A stretch of DNA of 49,800 bases from Butyriboletus loyo. Taxonomy: Eukaryota > Basidiomycota > Agaricomycetes > Boletales > Boletaceae. The notes under the pieces were generated by a model, which ran no database searches, was not told the DNA's origin, and saw only the letters and a list, made by a program, of their open reading frames with translations. Numbering within the stretch: the stretch's first letter is position 1; each line of letters opens with the position of its first letter. Both the position numbers and the translations under genes were made by a program. The stretch lies in contig JBBPSI010000183.1 in assembly GCA_038093515.1 (NCBI GenBank), forward strand, positions 1 to 49,800. Direction: 5' to 3'. This document shows positions 10,103 through 21,218 of this stretch, in pieces.

Positions 10103-13100
10103 ATGGAAACAACTGAAGAGTTGCAACAACTCGAAATAACTGCTCTCAAGTCTATCTATGATCAAGATTTCTTTGAACCCCCTCCACCCAAGGCATGGAA
10201 GGTGCATTCGTTTCGCGCCTCGATCAGACATGCACGTTTTGATCGTTCCTAAGGCTGCAGCTAGGCTGCCCGAATTCATCATCAAGGTCGTTCATCCAGA
10301 TCCACTGCATGCACCCAAGGTTTACTTTCATCTTCATACCAAGTAGTCTCTGCCTTTACCCATTTTCCAGAATCATCACTGACTAGGAAGTAGATTTCCA
10401 AAAACATACCCCACACTCGCCACTCCCATATTTATGGTCCAGAGACCGATTCGCGGTTTAAATCATGATGTTGAAGTGGCACTATCCAAGGTTATCCATG
10501 CGGAAGCTCAGAAGTTGCGAGGGTCAGAGATGGTCTTTCAGGTCCGCTGTTCCAATATCTGGTTTGTTTTGAAACAAACGCCCAGAGTTTTTGCTTAGAT
10601 CATCACGACGGCTCAAGAATGGGTAGCTGACCGCGTTCAGCCACCGAGTGAAGCTTCTGGTTCGCTCGCCACGGAGATGACGAAACGTGCAATCCAGGCA
10701 GAGCGTGTAGGCTTATGTTTCGAGCTTGTTGAGCGCAATGGTTCTGAAAATGTTGCATTAGGAACGACGGGAAAGGGAGGAGGCTGAGGCTGAGCGTCAG
10801 TCTGAGCTTGCTGCTCGGGTCGCGGAGCAACTTCAGGAACAGCTTCAAGCAGATGCACAAAAACATCTCATCGCGAAAGAAATGCAATATAAAGCAGCTC
10901 GGAGAAGAGCCCAGTCTGATGCCACCGAAGTACCGTCGGTCGGTGACACATTGACGGAATCATTCCCTGTCGAGGTAGAGTTCAAGGGTATACGCTTCAA
11001 TGCCGTGAAGATGTTCCATCCTCGTAAAGGTTTGTTCATTCTTCTAGTCCATGTTTGTATTCAAGCAATGCTGCAGAGTGTCTGGGTGTGACCTACCTCG
11101 CCGATCCTTTGTGTGACGATGTCCATGCCACGCTTCCTCTGGAAGTGCACACGATTGGGTTCAATTCCGAATACTATGCCAGTTCTCAAGGTAACTATCT
11201 CAACCCTTCTTCTTGTACTCTCAACCAATACATTCGCTTCCAGGCAGGAAGAAGCTCGCACAGGTCGAGGCCGAGATTCAACGTCTTATGAATGTACACC
11301 ATCCGAACTTGTTAAGCGTCCTTGCTGTCAAGCTTTCGCTTCCTCACCTTGGTCCTCCCCGGTTGACGATCTTATCTGAACAACGACCTGCCCTTACACT
11401 ACAAGACGTTTTAGAGGATTGCGACAGCCTTCGAGAGGACAGAGCTTCTGTAAGATGTGCCGCGCTTCCGCTGCAACTAATAGTCTCACCAATGATTGAT
11501 GCATAGGAATACCTTGCTCAGATACTGTCCGCGTTAAATGCCGTACACTCTAGTGATCTCGTTCATCGAGGTATGTCCTTTGTCTCAGAATCATTTCATC
11601 ACCTTGCGACGTGTCTCTTCAACAGGCCTTGATACCACGTGTATCTTCCTTGCAACCCGCGAGAACAAAAGTCTTTCCAAGCTTGTCAAAGTGGGGAAAG
11701 TGGGTTTTCATGCCCGATTGAAAGACCTACACAGGTCGAACCCTTTTTCTTCGAGCTTAGCACTCATCAATGACGAGCATTCCATCCCGGACGCTTGGTA
11801 TGAATTAGCCAAATATTTATCTCGGATCCATTAATATATCCCACATTAGGCTATCAAAGGAAGTCCTTGACTCCCCATTGTCATACACGAAGGGCCGCGA
11901 TATCCACAGCGTCGGTGTAGTATTCCTACAGATGCTCCACGGACAAGGCGTGATACAAAAGTTCGGTGGCCCGCGTGAAGCCCTCCAAGCTGGTATGTAT
12001 TTTCTCGTTACCTGATTCGGCTCAATGGATGAACTATCTGCAGCATCTATATCACCTACTTTACAGGTCACCGGGTTGAATTTGCTCTCCTCCAGCAAAA
12101 AGTCTCAGGTATCCTGCTTGAGCCTTCTTGCAGATCTCGCGTCGATGTCTCTTACCTCCCCGACACGTGCCAATACGCCGTCGATCCCAGTACCGGGACC
12201 GGGGACACCGATGGGAAATGGGAATCATTATGGGACTTCACCTGATAAAGACTATTTCCGTGTTCATCCTAGTATCAGACAAGCAAGTAGATGGAAGGAA
12301 GACTGGGAAGAACTGGAGTTATTGGTATGCAACTGATCTATCGAGCAGCGACTGCGCTGACACAAACGACCTGTAGGGGAGAGGTGCATTTGGGTCAGTC
12401 GTGAAAGCACGCAATAGGATTGACTCTCGCATATATGCCGGTTCGTGACAGTATTTCAAAGCTACATCTCGTCACACCCTCATCGATGTTCACAGTGAAG
12501 AAGATTCGCCTTCGCACCGATCAGAGTGACATTAAAATCTTCCGTGAGGTAAATGCATTAAGTCGGCTTTCTCATCGCTTCATTGTGCGGTATTACACGA
12601 CATGGGTTGAGACTGCCGAGGTTGTTACCTCGGGCCCATCCTCTGGTTCCGAAACTGCTTCTGATTCTGGCACAGAGGGTAACATGACTTCCGTCCCTCA
12701 CTCCCTTGAACGGTACGAGAAATCGGACCCATTCAGCATCGATTTGAGCGACTTGGATGATTACGGAGGTTCTGGGAGCAGGTCATCGTTCCCTAGCATC
12801 CACTTCACCATGTCTGATGTGAACGACGAGAAAGATGAGGACGAGGATGATAGCGACGATGGGTTTGCACACCTCTTCACGTCAGAGTATGCAGAGGATA
12901 CGGATGTGAAACCACCACCTGTCTTGCCCAGAACATTATACATTCAGATGGTGCGTATTTTGACCTCCTGAACCGGATGATGACCCTTCTGAATCTGCTG
13001 TATATGTATCCAGGAATTCGTGGAACGCCAGACTTTGAAAGAAGTAAGTACGATACAGTTCTTATGCCATCATGTTGGCTGATTGATTTTACCAGAGGGT

Positions 13101-16100
13101 GGCTGAGGGTTTGTCGGAAGAGGAGGCCTGGCGCCTATTCAATCAAATCTTGGAGGCATTGGTGCACATGGGCAGTATGGGAATAGTTGGTTGCCTTGTT
13201 CTATGTTTAGTGTCCACCACTAATCCTCTTCACCCACTCAGCTGCACAGAGACATCAAATTAACGAATATCTTTATTGGTAGGTTCCTGCTTCGATGTCT
13301 AGATCTGCTAATTGCTAAAACGGCATATAGATGGGAAAGGCGACTGCAAAGGTGATTGGTTACATAAATGGATACGTTAGTATTGACCCAAGTACCCACT
13401 CTGGTTCAAAGTTGGAGACTTTGGTCTAGCTACGTCGAGTCTTGCAGCTGTCGATCCTTCGGACTTGTCCCCACAAGTAGCGCAGTCGGACTCGGACCTC
13501 ACTCTAGGCAAGCGCAGCATTGTTGGTGGCTACAGCCTCCGCGAGCTAACCCCCATCCAGAAGTAGGAACGAAACTATACATCGCTCCCGAGGTCTTTTC
13601 GCGTAAGAAGGGGCCCAGGAATCATAACAAGGCCGACATTTATAGTCTGGGGGTGAGCTTTGATTCCAGCATTTCCGTAACCCTGCCAAAGTCTACCAGA
13701 TAGTGTTCTTTGAAATGAATTACCCGTTTTCCACGGCAGCGGAGCGCATTGCTGTCATTGAGGATCTACGGAAGCCTGAAGTTTACTTACCTCGTGATTG
13801 GGAAACACATCGCACAAGACAGAAAGAAAGTGGGTAATTTTTGTGGGGGCAGTGGTATTCGTCTCACGTCGTTTAGTTATCTCGTGGCTCCTTCGCCACG
13901 ATCCTGCAAAGCGACCGAGCGCTCTTGAACTTTCGCAAAGCTCGTTGTTGCCGCCTAGGGTAGAAGATGAATACTTCAGGGAAGCTTTAAGGATGATATG
14001 CAAGTACTGTCACTGATTTAATTTCTATTCCTCTGAATCTCTCTTTTCTCGGCAGCCGCGCCAGAATCGACACATTATCAGACTCTGCTCTCAGTACTGT
14101 TCAAACGACCAGCTAGCCAAAATAGCCAAACGAGAAGTCTGCTTTACGATCTCGAAGCTGATATTCCCGAACATGCAAACTTGAACACTATCGTTGAAGA
14201 TGGAATAAAAGCTATATTTCGTCTTCATGGAGCTGTTGATATTGAACCGCCTCTATTGATCCCTTCAACGGATCCGGAAGAGAACGAACCGCGGGCTACG
14301 TTCATCGACCGACACGGCGATGTCATTTTCCTACCTAGTCAGGCGTTGATCCCTTTCGCGAGGCTGGCTGCGAGAAATGGTGTGAAGCGGATCAAACGTT
14401 TTCATATCATGAACACCTATCGCCCTAAGTAGCTCAATTTTGCATCTCTGGACAACCTCCCTATGTTGACTTATCGGTTCCATAGCCCCGTTCCCGGACA
14501 CCCCATAATGGTGAAAGCTGCTGTTCTAGATATTATCACCCCAGATATGAAGAGTGGCATGATTGCAGCGGCAGCAGAGATAATACTGCTTCTCAGCGAA
14601 TGTCTTCGCAGCTTCCCAAACCTTGCCCAGAGTTATGAAATCCATGTCTCTCACTCCAGAAGTGAGTCGTTTTTCTGATTTCTGTTCGTTGCCTTGACTT
14701 TGTTCCAGTTGTCGAACTGACCCTAAGCCGAGTCCCAGACGACCTGCGACCGTCAGTGATGGATATCATGAATCAGTCTAAATCTTCCTCATCCCAGAAG
14801 CGAGCAGCTTTATTGAAGAAAGGACTCTTACGGAGCACTGCGGATGAACTAGAAATATTCGCAGAAATTCACGAGGATATCGATGGATTGCTGACGAAAC
14901 TCGAGAAAGTCTCTCCTTCCTTACTCGCCGTCTTGAAGCCCTCAGTGGAGGAAATCAAGCAGAGTATCCAACACGCCACATCCGCAGGTTTCAATGGTCC
15001 GATATACCTCCGTCCTCTGATGTGGGCCGCACACCATGCACATTTCAATGATGGACTTCGACTGGAAGTGGTACGGCGTACGAGACGTCAGGACGTCCTT
15101 GCAGCCGCCGGTCGGTCAGTGCTTTCATCCATTGAAGTACTTCCAGATGGCCTACAAATTTGTACAGATACGATAAATTGATTGCTCAGTACTCTGCTGC
15201 AAAAACAAAGAGAGACCCAATCTGTGCGTTCGCTGTTCAGATAGCCTTTGACAAGATCACCGTTTCTCTCGCGGCATTCCAAAGCACGGCAGTGAAAGCT
15301 CTCGTCAAGGAGCAGCGATCCTTTGGTTTCTGGAGCCCTCGGAGGTGTGACGTGTATATCATGTCGTATCAGCCAGGGCACCTTCAAGACAGGCTGGAGG
15401 TTGCGGCGCTGCTCTGGCAGAACAATATCAGTGCTGATATTATGTACGACGCGACACTGGCAGAAGCTGAGAACGAAAGTCATGTTGATCTGTGCGCTCG
15501 CGAAGGAATTCTGTAAGCTGTTGGTTTGCTTGCGATGTGTCGATGTGACTTGAAAGGGATCTACTCAGGTTTGCATTGTACCCGCGGCCGCGCACGCTTC
15601 GTCGCGAGCAAGCGGCGTTCAAGGTCAAGAGCATTCTTAGAGGGATGGAGTACGAAGGTGGGACTTGAGACTACCCCAGTTTGGGGGTCTGTACTGAGAT
15701 AGACATCCATCTAGTATCTCGTCAGGATCTGGTCAGTTGGCTGCACCAGCAAATTGCTGAACAGAAGCGCATCGATTTGTCCACGTCGGGGACGATTGGC
15801 AATCCAAGCGCCGTTCCAGCCAGTTCCGGCAGTAAAGATACCTCGAGCGGCGGCGGGGATATTCAACTCCTGCTTCCTCTCGACACGAAGAAGCAGCGAA
15901 AGCAGGTGAAACAGATCTTGCTCGAAAGAGGTATGCATGCGAACGTTTTCACGCCATCGGATACATGTCCCGTGACCGGACGTCTGATCATGAATACATT
16001 CTCCAACCGACAGCTTACGAGCGCGGTGCGCATCTCAAGGCGGCGATGACCAGCGGCATACCGATGCTCGCGATCGACGTGCCCAGCGCGGTATTCGACA

Positions 16101-16309
16101 CTCTGGTCAGAAGCTCGAACTGGATTCAGGACGAAGATGTATGGAAGACGATCGTGGCGAGCATGCCGGCGCTGCAAACGGCGTACGCGTTACAACTGCG
16201 GGAAGCGGTAGCCAAGCGCAAGGCCGAAGGACACCCATTTGTGATATTGTATGCTACTCGAGAGGAACGGATCCAGATACTCGGTTTGTCGTCGCATGGC
16301 TTGTCCTAG
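10103..16309 (+). CDS. GCN2: GCN2-type eIF2alpha kinase
   Basis: Phosphorylates eIF2alpha when uncharged tRNA accumulates, the central amino-acid starvation switch. The predicted protein has 1575 residues, the normal GCN2 length. Domain order: RWD (about 1-110, LEITALKSIYDQDF), charged helix (EREEAEAERQSEL), pseudokinase (about 240-520), kinase (P-loop GRGAFGSVV 565-573, Lys587, acidic insert, HRDIKLTN with Asp781, DFG 799-801), HisRS-like region from about 945, C-terminal dimerisation and ribosome-binding part. Exons: 10103-10201, 10254-10342, 10394-10541, 10599-10706, 10762-11029, 11077-11190, 11244-11449, 11507-11570, 11626-11797, 11850-11992, 12044-12324, 12377-12440, 12496-12950, 13014-13043, 13096-13185, 13242-13278, 13331-13351, 13412-13507, 13564-13652, 13700-13829, 13877-13999, 14056-14428, 14486-14661, 14709-15114, 15168-15512, 15569-15657, 15715-15930, 16014-16309. 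Introns 18 and 21 appear to be GC-AG. Confidence 0.95.
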
Positions 16310-17057
16310 CCCTTCCTACCACTCACTGAGTACTGTGTCGTTGCTGTTGTTGTTGCTGTTATTTCTAAACCGGTGTTCGCATCATCGGTACTTGGCTTGG
16401 TGATGTTGTTGTATCATGTATTTCGAAAGTGATGATGTGGTGTGATGAAGGATTATTGTACTTTTTTTTTTTTACTACGGCCTATCTGTCGTATCAATAT
16501 CAATCGATCATACACGCTATGTACATCTTGCCGCTCTACCACTCATGGCACAGCCTGTTCACGTTTACATAGCCACGACCAAGCGTGATGCGTGATGTGC
16601 GATTCAAAGACTCATACCTCAAGCGAGCGATGAGCATCAAGGCTCTTCTTTTTTTCTTCTTCCTTCGACGCCTTTCGACGACACTCATAAGTGAGCTCCT
16701 CTACTGTTCCACCCGAAATTACTGAAATTTGAAACAGGGTTAAACGTTAACCCGTGACGAGCGCACGAGGCGCCATGTATCCGGGAGAATGGAATCCCAC
16801 AGCCCATATGTAATTGGGCATAGGGTAATGAAGTAATGTTTAGGGTACGCCTCCACTGGAGCGGGGAGTCCACGACGGCACAGGCAGAGTCACAGGCAGA
16901 GTCACAGGCAGATGCAGATGCAGATGCGTGAGGCCAACACGCTGCATGGGGAGATAATGAACTCCTATCACCCTTTCGAGTATAAGGGGAACGGGTTACC
17001 GTCCCTTGACAAGGTGGAGCCTCCCCTCCCCCTCCCCCTCTGCAAAGCACGGCGGCG
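16310..17057. other. Intergenic, 0.75 kb
   Basis: GCN2 3' flank with a long T tract (about 16461-16473), then the HET gene promoter with a short tandem repeat (16879-16927). The minus-strand ORF across 16685-17209 is antisense to HET exon 1 and has no recognisable features. Confidence 0.5.
16879..16927 (+). repeat. Short tandem repeat upstream of the HET gene
   Basis: Two exact units of CACAGGCAGAGT are followed by a third that passes into three units of GCAGAT. It lies 130-180 bp upstream of the HET start codon. Repeat number could vary between strains; no function can be read from it. Confidence 0.8.
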
Positions 17058-18855
17058 ATGGGCAACTTTTTCGAAGACCTTGCCCACTCTGTGCTAGAGT
17101 CTACGTTGACCGCGGAAGAGCAAACGGCTCTCAAGGTGCGCAGCATGTTTTGCAGCCGCCCCCCTTGTTCACCGACCACTGAATGCAACGTGTGCAGGCA
17201 AAGTTTCACAAACTAAAACGAGACGTGATCGAGGACGTCCGCCATGTTTTTCCTCACGGACAGATACTGGTGAGCGTTTCTATCCTAAGCGATCATAGAT
17301 TCGCCGTCTGTTGAAACAAGGAACGGTTGATCCGATCGGTCAGCCCACAAGTAGTGGCCGAGGTATCAGGATCAAGTTACCGCCCGGACCTGCGGGGGAT
17401 AGTTCGGGGGATACCGCTGATGTAAGTGCACCACGTTGATTTCGCCTGGTGTTTTGTTTTGGCTTACCTGCTGTGTAGGAGTCTGGTCTACCTGCATTGC
17501 CAGACGTCATGGAAGTTTTCAATACCTATGCCAACAACGAACTTCCCACCTACCTTGTACATGTCCCAGAGAAGAGGCTCGTATCCCGCCAAGAAGTGAA
17601 GAAAATGTTCCGCCGCGAAATGATGGCAGTTACTGAAGCGGACATAGCCAAAGTTGTCGAGGAAGCAGCAGGTCGTTCGGTGCCTACAAGGGAGGAAGCG
17701 ATCAGGGCCCTCGTGAGAAGAAAGCTCAAGTACGCCACGTTCTCCCACCGGTGGATCGAACGAGGCGAACCGACTTTCCGCGATATCATGATGTCGTTCC
17801 AACCTGCGGGATATGCCAAGCTCGTGAATTTTTGCAAAAAAGCTGCAGAATATGGTTGCTCTCTCGCTTGGTCGGACACGTGCTGTATCAACAAGGACAG
17901 CAGCACAGAGCTGGAAGAAGCTATTCGATCCATGTTCAAGTGGTATCGTGACGCCCATGTGTGCATTGCATACTTGGCAGAAGCGACGTCCATTGACGAC
18001 CTTGACAACGACGTTTGGTTCACCCGTGGGTGGACATTGCAGGAACTGCTGGCTCCTCGGACGATGAAGTTCTATGGTAAAGGTTGGGTACCTCTCAGCA
18101 ACAGCGTCAACGATAAGCAAGACACCCACATGTTAGACGCACTTTCGCGGGCAACAGGTATCCCTCACCATGACCTACGCTATTTCCGTCCCGGAACGCG
18201 AAACGTTCACGAAAAGATGATGTGGGCAGCGAACCGAACGACAACTCGGGTGGAGGACATCGCTTACTGTCTCATTGGACTCTTCGATGTGAGCCTGACG
18301 ATCGCATACGGGGAGGGGCAACGCGCCTTTTATAGGTTGATGGAGGCAATCATCGATAGATGTGGGGAATGGGAGATCATGGCGTGGGCAGGCCGTCCAT
18401 CCGCTGACAGTGCCGCCCTCCCAGAGTCACCTCGTTGCTACAGGGCGCTCGGCGAAGCTTGCGCCACGACGACAAGCAGCGTAAGTAAGGACAACGGACT
18501 CGGCCAGCGAGCATGGCGCGGTGACAGGCACTTTATCATGACTAAGCGAGGTTTGCAACTCAAACTGCTCGTCGTAGATCTCCCATCATCTTCTATGAAG
18601 CTGTTCGAGGGAGCAGGAGAAAAGGGCGTGGAATGCACACGGTACGGCAAGTGCACGGTCGGTGTTGTAGATTCGTGGCGCTTCGACACCAACGGACAGG
18701 GAATCTTGAGGCCAAAGCAAGACCACTTGTGCTTGCTGCTGCGCTCGGATCCTTTTGATCCTTGTGCGGAATGGGAGAAAGTGTCGACGACGGAGCTACT
18801 CTTTGTCCGGACGGATGTCGAGGTGAAGAAGGACCTGAGTATGCTATGGCTGTAG
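17058..18855 (+). CDS. HET-domain (heterokaryon incompatibility) protein
   Basis: The predicted protein has 549 residues. HET domains act in allorecognition and incompatibility cell death in filamentous fungi and have a TIR-like fold. Diagnostic motifs: KLKYATFSHRW (about 172-183), CSLAWSDTCCINKDSSTELEE, MFKWYRDAHVCIAYL, WFTRGWTLQELLAPR and, after the domain, TTRVEDIAYCLIGLFDVSLTIAYGEG, typical of the basidiomycete HET/DUF8212 type. No NACHT or WD repeats follow. Exons: 17058-17135, 17198-17269, 17299-17421, 17479-18855. The second intron would be only 29 nt; without it the frame meets a stop. If the upstream exons are wrong, the core ORF still starts at the ATG at 17509. The family call is firm; the N-terminal 91 residues are less certain. 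Confidence 0.88.
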
Positions 18856-19585
18856 GAGTATGGTGCATGATTCGTCCCCCGAGCCTTTGTTGTCATGTAA
18901 AGTGTGTGGTTTTAGAATTCTTGGTGTCCTAGTGATCATTTTCTTTCACGATCATTTACTTGGTGACAATAGATCCTGTGTAACCTACGGGAAGCGTGCC
19001 CAGATAAGATACGTCGCCGAAGCTTCTTTGCTCCCGGAGCAGGTCAGCTGGCAGATGCCATCGAATGTGGACTTTCGGATTTGGGTTGGATCGATTTGAA
19101 GGAAATTCAGCACACGTGTCAGTTCAAGTTACTAGTGGTTTTGGAAAACTCGTACAAATTAAATTACATCTCGTTTTCACTGTCAGTCAACCGTAACGTG
19201 GATCACGACGTGTCTGGATCCTTCTCTCTCAATCGGCTGGTCATGGTCGTACGTTCTCTCGCTCTGTGTCAGTACAACTAGGAGGCTGGAAAGGAGAACC
19301 AACCATTCTACGCCTTGTCAACTCGTGTGTGGTATGTGAAGCACAGCCGACACGTTGTTTACGTATTTACACAGCCGTTTCACACGACTCGCTCGCGATT
19401 TGAGCCCAAGTTTGCCCTGGGACCATGCTTTTCGTGAACCTTGAGTTAACTTTAGTGTGGGTAGAGCCCTCGGTATTCAGGGAATCATGTCGCATGTTCC
19501 ACCGCAGCCCTCAGCATTGCTTTATAGTCCAGGTGAGCTGAGAGATGGGTGAATATCCGATATTAAACATACCGCACTTGAACAC
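18856..19585. other. Intergenic, 0.73 kb
   Basis: Lies between two plus-strand genes. It has only short ORFs without features. An ATG at 19545 opens a short out-of-frame ORF that overlaps the start of the next gene (19586) and could act as a uORF if it is transcribed. Confidence 0.4.
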
Positions 19586-20902
19586 ATGGCCCCCCTCAAT
19601 TCACCTCTCTCGGACAACAAGTTTACTCTCAACGCCTGGGGAGTCGCTGGTATCTTTGGTGGTGAAGAAGCCATCTCGACCGTGGCTCTCATTCCACTTT
19701 ACCAGGGGAGGCGCTGGCTTGGATGGTACAACTCCCCGGGCAGTTTGAACGTCGCAAGACACTTTGGCAACCTTGCGCGATCCCACTTTTGGCAACGGGT
19801 ATTCCCTCACATATCCAAATCACCAGCTGTCCTGTTCGGCTTCGATGGTGAAGTGGGTCCAAGGTACACCGCTGCCATGTCTGGAACAGAAATGCAGACG
19901 GGTCATTTGGGCTATCTGGCGGTAGAGCGATGCAAGGAGGTTAGGGAGGAGACAGTGATTGAAGGGAGAGAAACGACACCCGCACGCGTTGCACTCATCG
20001 ACGTGGGCGACGTTGACTACGACCACAATGTCCCGCGTTTATCCAAATTCAATGCCTTCCTTGCCCTCATCCCGATCACGGTCAGCATCACGACATGTGT
20101 CATGTGCGCTTTGGTGCAGGACTGGTATAGCTTTTCTGTAATCCTAGTCGGCATTATCGCTAGCGGCCTTGCTAGTATTGCACTCGGCTCAGGAAAGCTT
20201 GTTCTGAAGTCCGTCAACAAGCCTGCCCAGGGATCACCCGCGGGAGATGGGACACTCGTTCCAGTGGTTTGGGAAGATATGGTGGTTGTGGTCAAGGGCG
20301 CCGAAAACGCTGTCAATGCCATCACGAAAGGAAAGTTTGGATTGGTACTCGCGGACGGGTTTTCGACGCACGCCATTGGCATATGCTCACTCCTGCTCAT
20401 CCTCGAATTCTTGGCCCAACTCTTCCTCATTCCCCAAGGACACCTCTTCGGCCAGCTCATGTTCGTCATCTCGCTCTGCGTATCCTGGGTGTACAATTTC
20501 CACACCTCTTCGTTCAGAAGGGAGACCCTCCAAGCGAACGTGCTATTTCGAAAGCTGGGTAACCCACGGATTCGCAAATTCTGCGTCGGGACCAGGACAA
20601 CGATGGCCGTCTTCGTCGCTCTCCTTGTTTTTCATGGCGTATCCAATACTTCCCCTGCTGCTGTCCAAGGGGTGCTACGTACTTTCCTTCCGAACGATAC
20701 TGTTGTGTGGGGAAAGTGGAGGGAGAGGGTTGCTCGACAGGTGTGCGATAAGTCGCTATCCATATCCTGCCTCGAACTAGACGGAGAGGGAGATGAGAAT
20801 GACCTCACGGAGTCTCAGAAAACGCTGCTGGCTACACTCCTTCGTGATGCAAGCGCGGCATATGATGGGTACAAATTGGAGGTTCTTGGCAAGCAGAGTT
20901 GA
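19586..20902 (+). CDS. Multipass membrane protein of unknown function
   Basis: A single-exon ORF of 438 residues. The first 120 residues are soluble (WGVAGIFGGEEAISTVALIPLYQGRRW, HFGNLARSHFWQRVFP). Hydrophobic segments follow at about 155-178 (AFLALIPITVSITTCVMCAL), 182-205 (FSVILVGIIASGLASIAL), 265-285 (IGICSLLLILEFLAQLFLI), 288-308 (LFGQLMFVISLCVSWVYNF) and 340-358 (TMAVFVALLVFHGVSN), so probably five membrane spans. The tail is acidic (ELDGEGDENDLTESQK). I recognise no enzyme or transporter motif. It lies 0.7 kb after the HET gene on the same strand and converges with the caspase-fold gene. The long uninterrupted frame in an intron-dense region and the hydrophobic pattern support a real gene. 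Confidence 0.75.
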   Translation: MAPLNSPLSDNKFTLNAWGVAGIFGGEEAISTVALIPLYQGRRWLGWYNSPGSLNVARHFGNLARSHFWQRVFPHISKSPAVLFGFDGEVGPRYTAAMSGTEMQTGHLGYLAVERCKEVREETVIEGRETTPARVALIDVGDVDYDHNVPRLSKFNAFLALIPITVSITTCVMCALVQDWYSFSVILVGIIASGLASIALGSGKLVLKSVNKPAQGSPAGDGTLVPVVWEDMVVVVKGAENAVNAITKGKFGLVLADGFSTHAIGICSLLLILEFLAQLFLIPQGHLFGQLMFVISLCVSWVYNFHTSSFRRETLQANVLFRKLGNPRIRKFCVGTRTTMAVFVALLVFHGVSNTSPAAVQGVLRTFLPNDTVVWGKWRERVARQVCDKSLSISCLELDGEGDENDLTESQKTLLATLLRDASAAYDGYKLEVLGKQS

Positions 20903-21218
20903 ACGGTCAACTTTTATTTGGTCTTGTCGTGCTTTTAACCTCCTTTGTTCACGTCTTTCATGTACTGCTATGTCGATCTTGACATAGCGATCATGATACT
21001 CTAGCATTGGCTAACCAGCATTTGGTGGTACACCAACTTTATTTCCAGATGCCAGGTTATATATTGGATTCAGTCAAGGTCTCCCGTGCATGAAACAGAA
21101 CGAGTCCAGTCACTCGTTGCCTTGAAACATATCCCTTGCGCACGTGAACAAAAAAGGTCAAGACCGCCTGTTGCACTGATCACGTCTTCGTCTTCCACCA
21201 TCCCTTTCCAGGTGCGCC

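Noticed and set aside
15650..15714. A 30-nt intron in GCN2 (GTACGAAGG...CCCCAG)
   Set aside because: A normal 57-nt GT-AG intron (15658-15714) gives the expected EYEVSRQDLVSW sequence, so the very short alternative is unnecessary.
17488..18129. 213-aa minus-strand ORF inside the HET gene
   Set aside because: It lies fully antisense to the conserved HET domain and has no family features.
20017..20577. 186-aa minus-strand ORF inside the membrane-protein gene
   Set aside because: Antisense to hydrophobic segments of the plus-strand ORF; its composition is what the complement of membrane-span codons would give.
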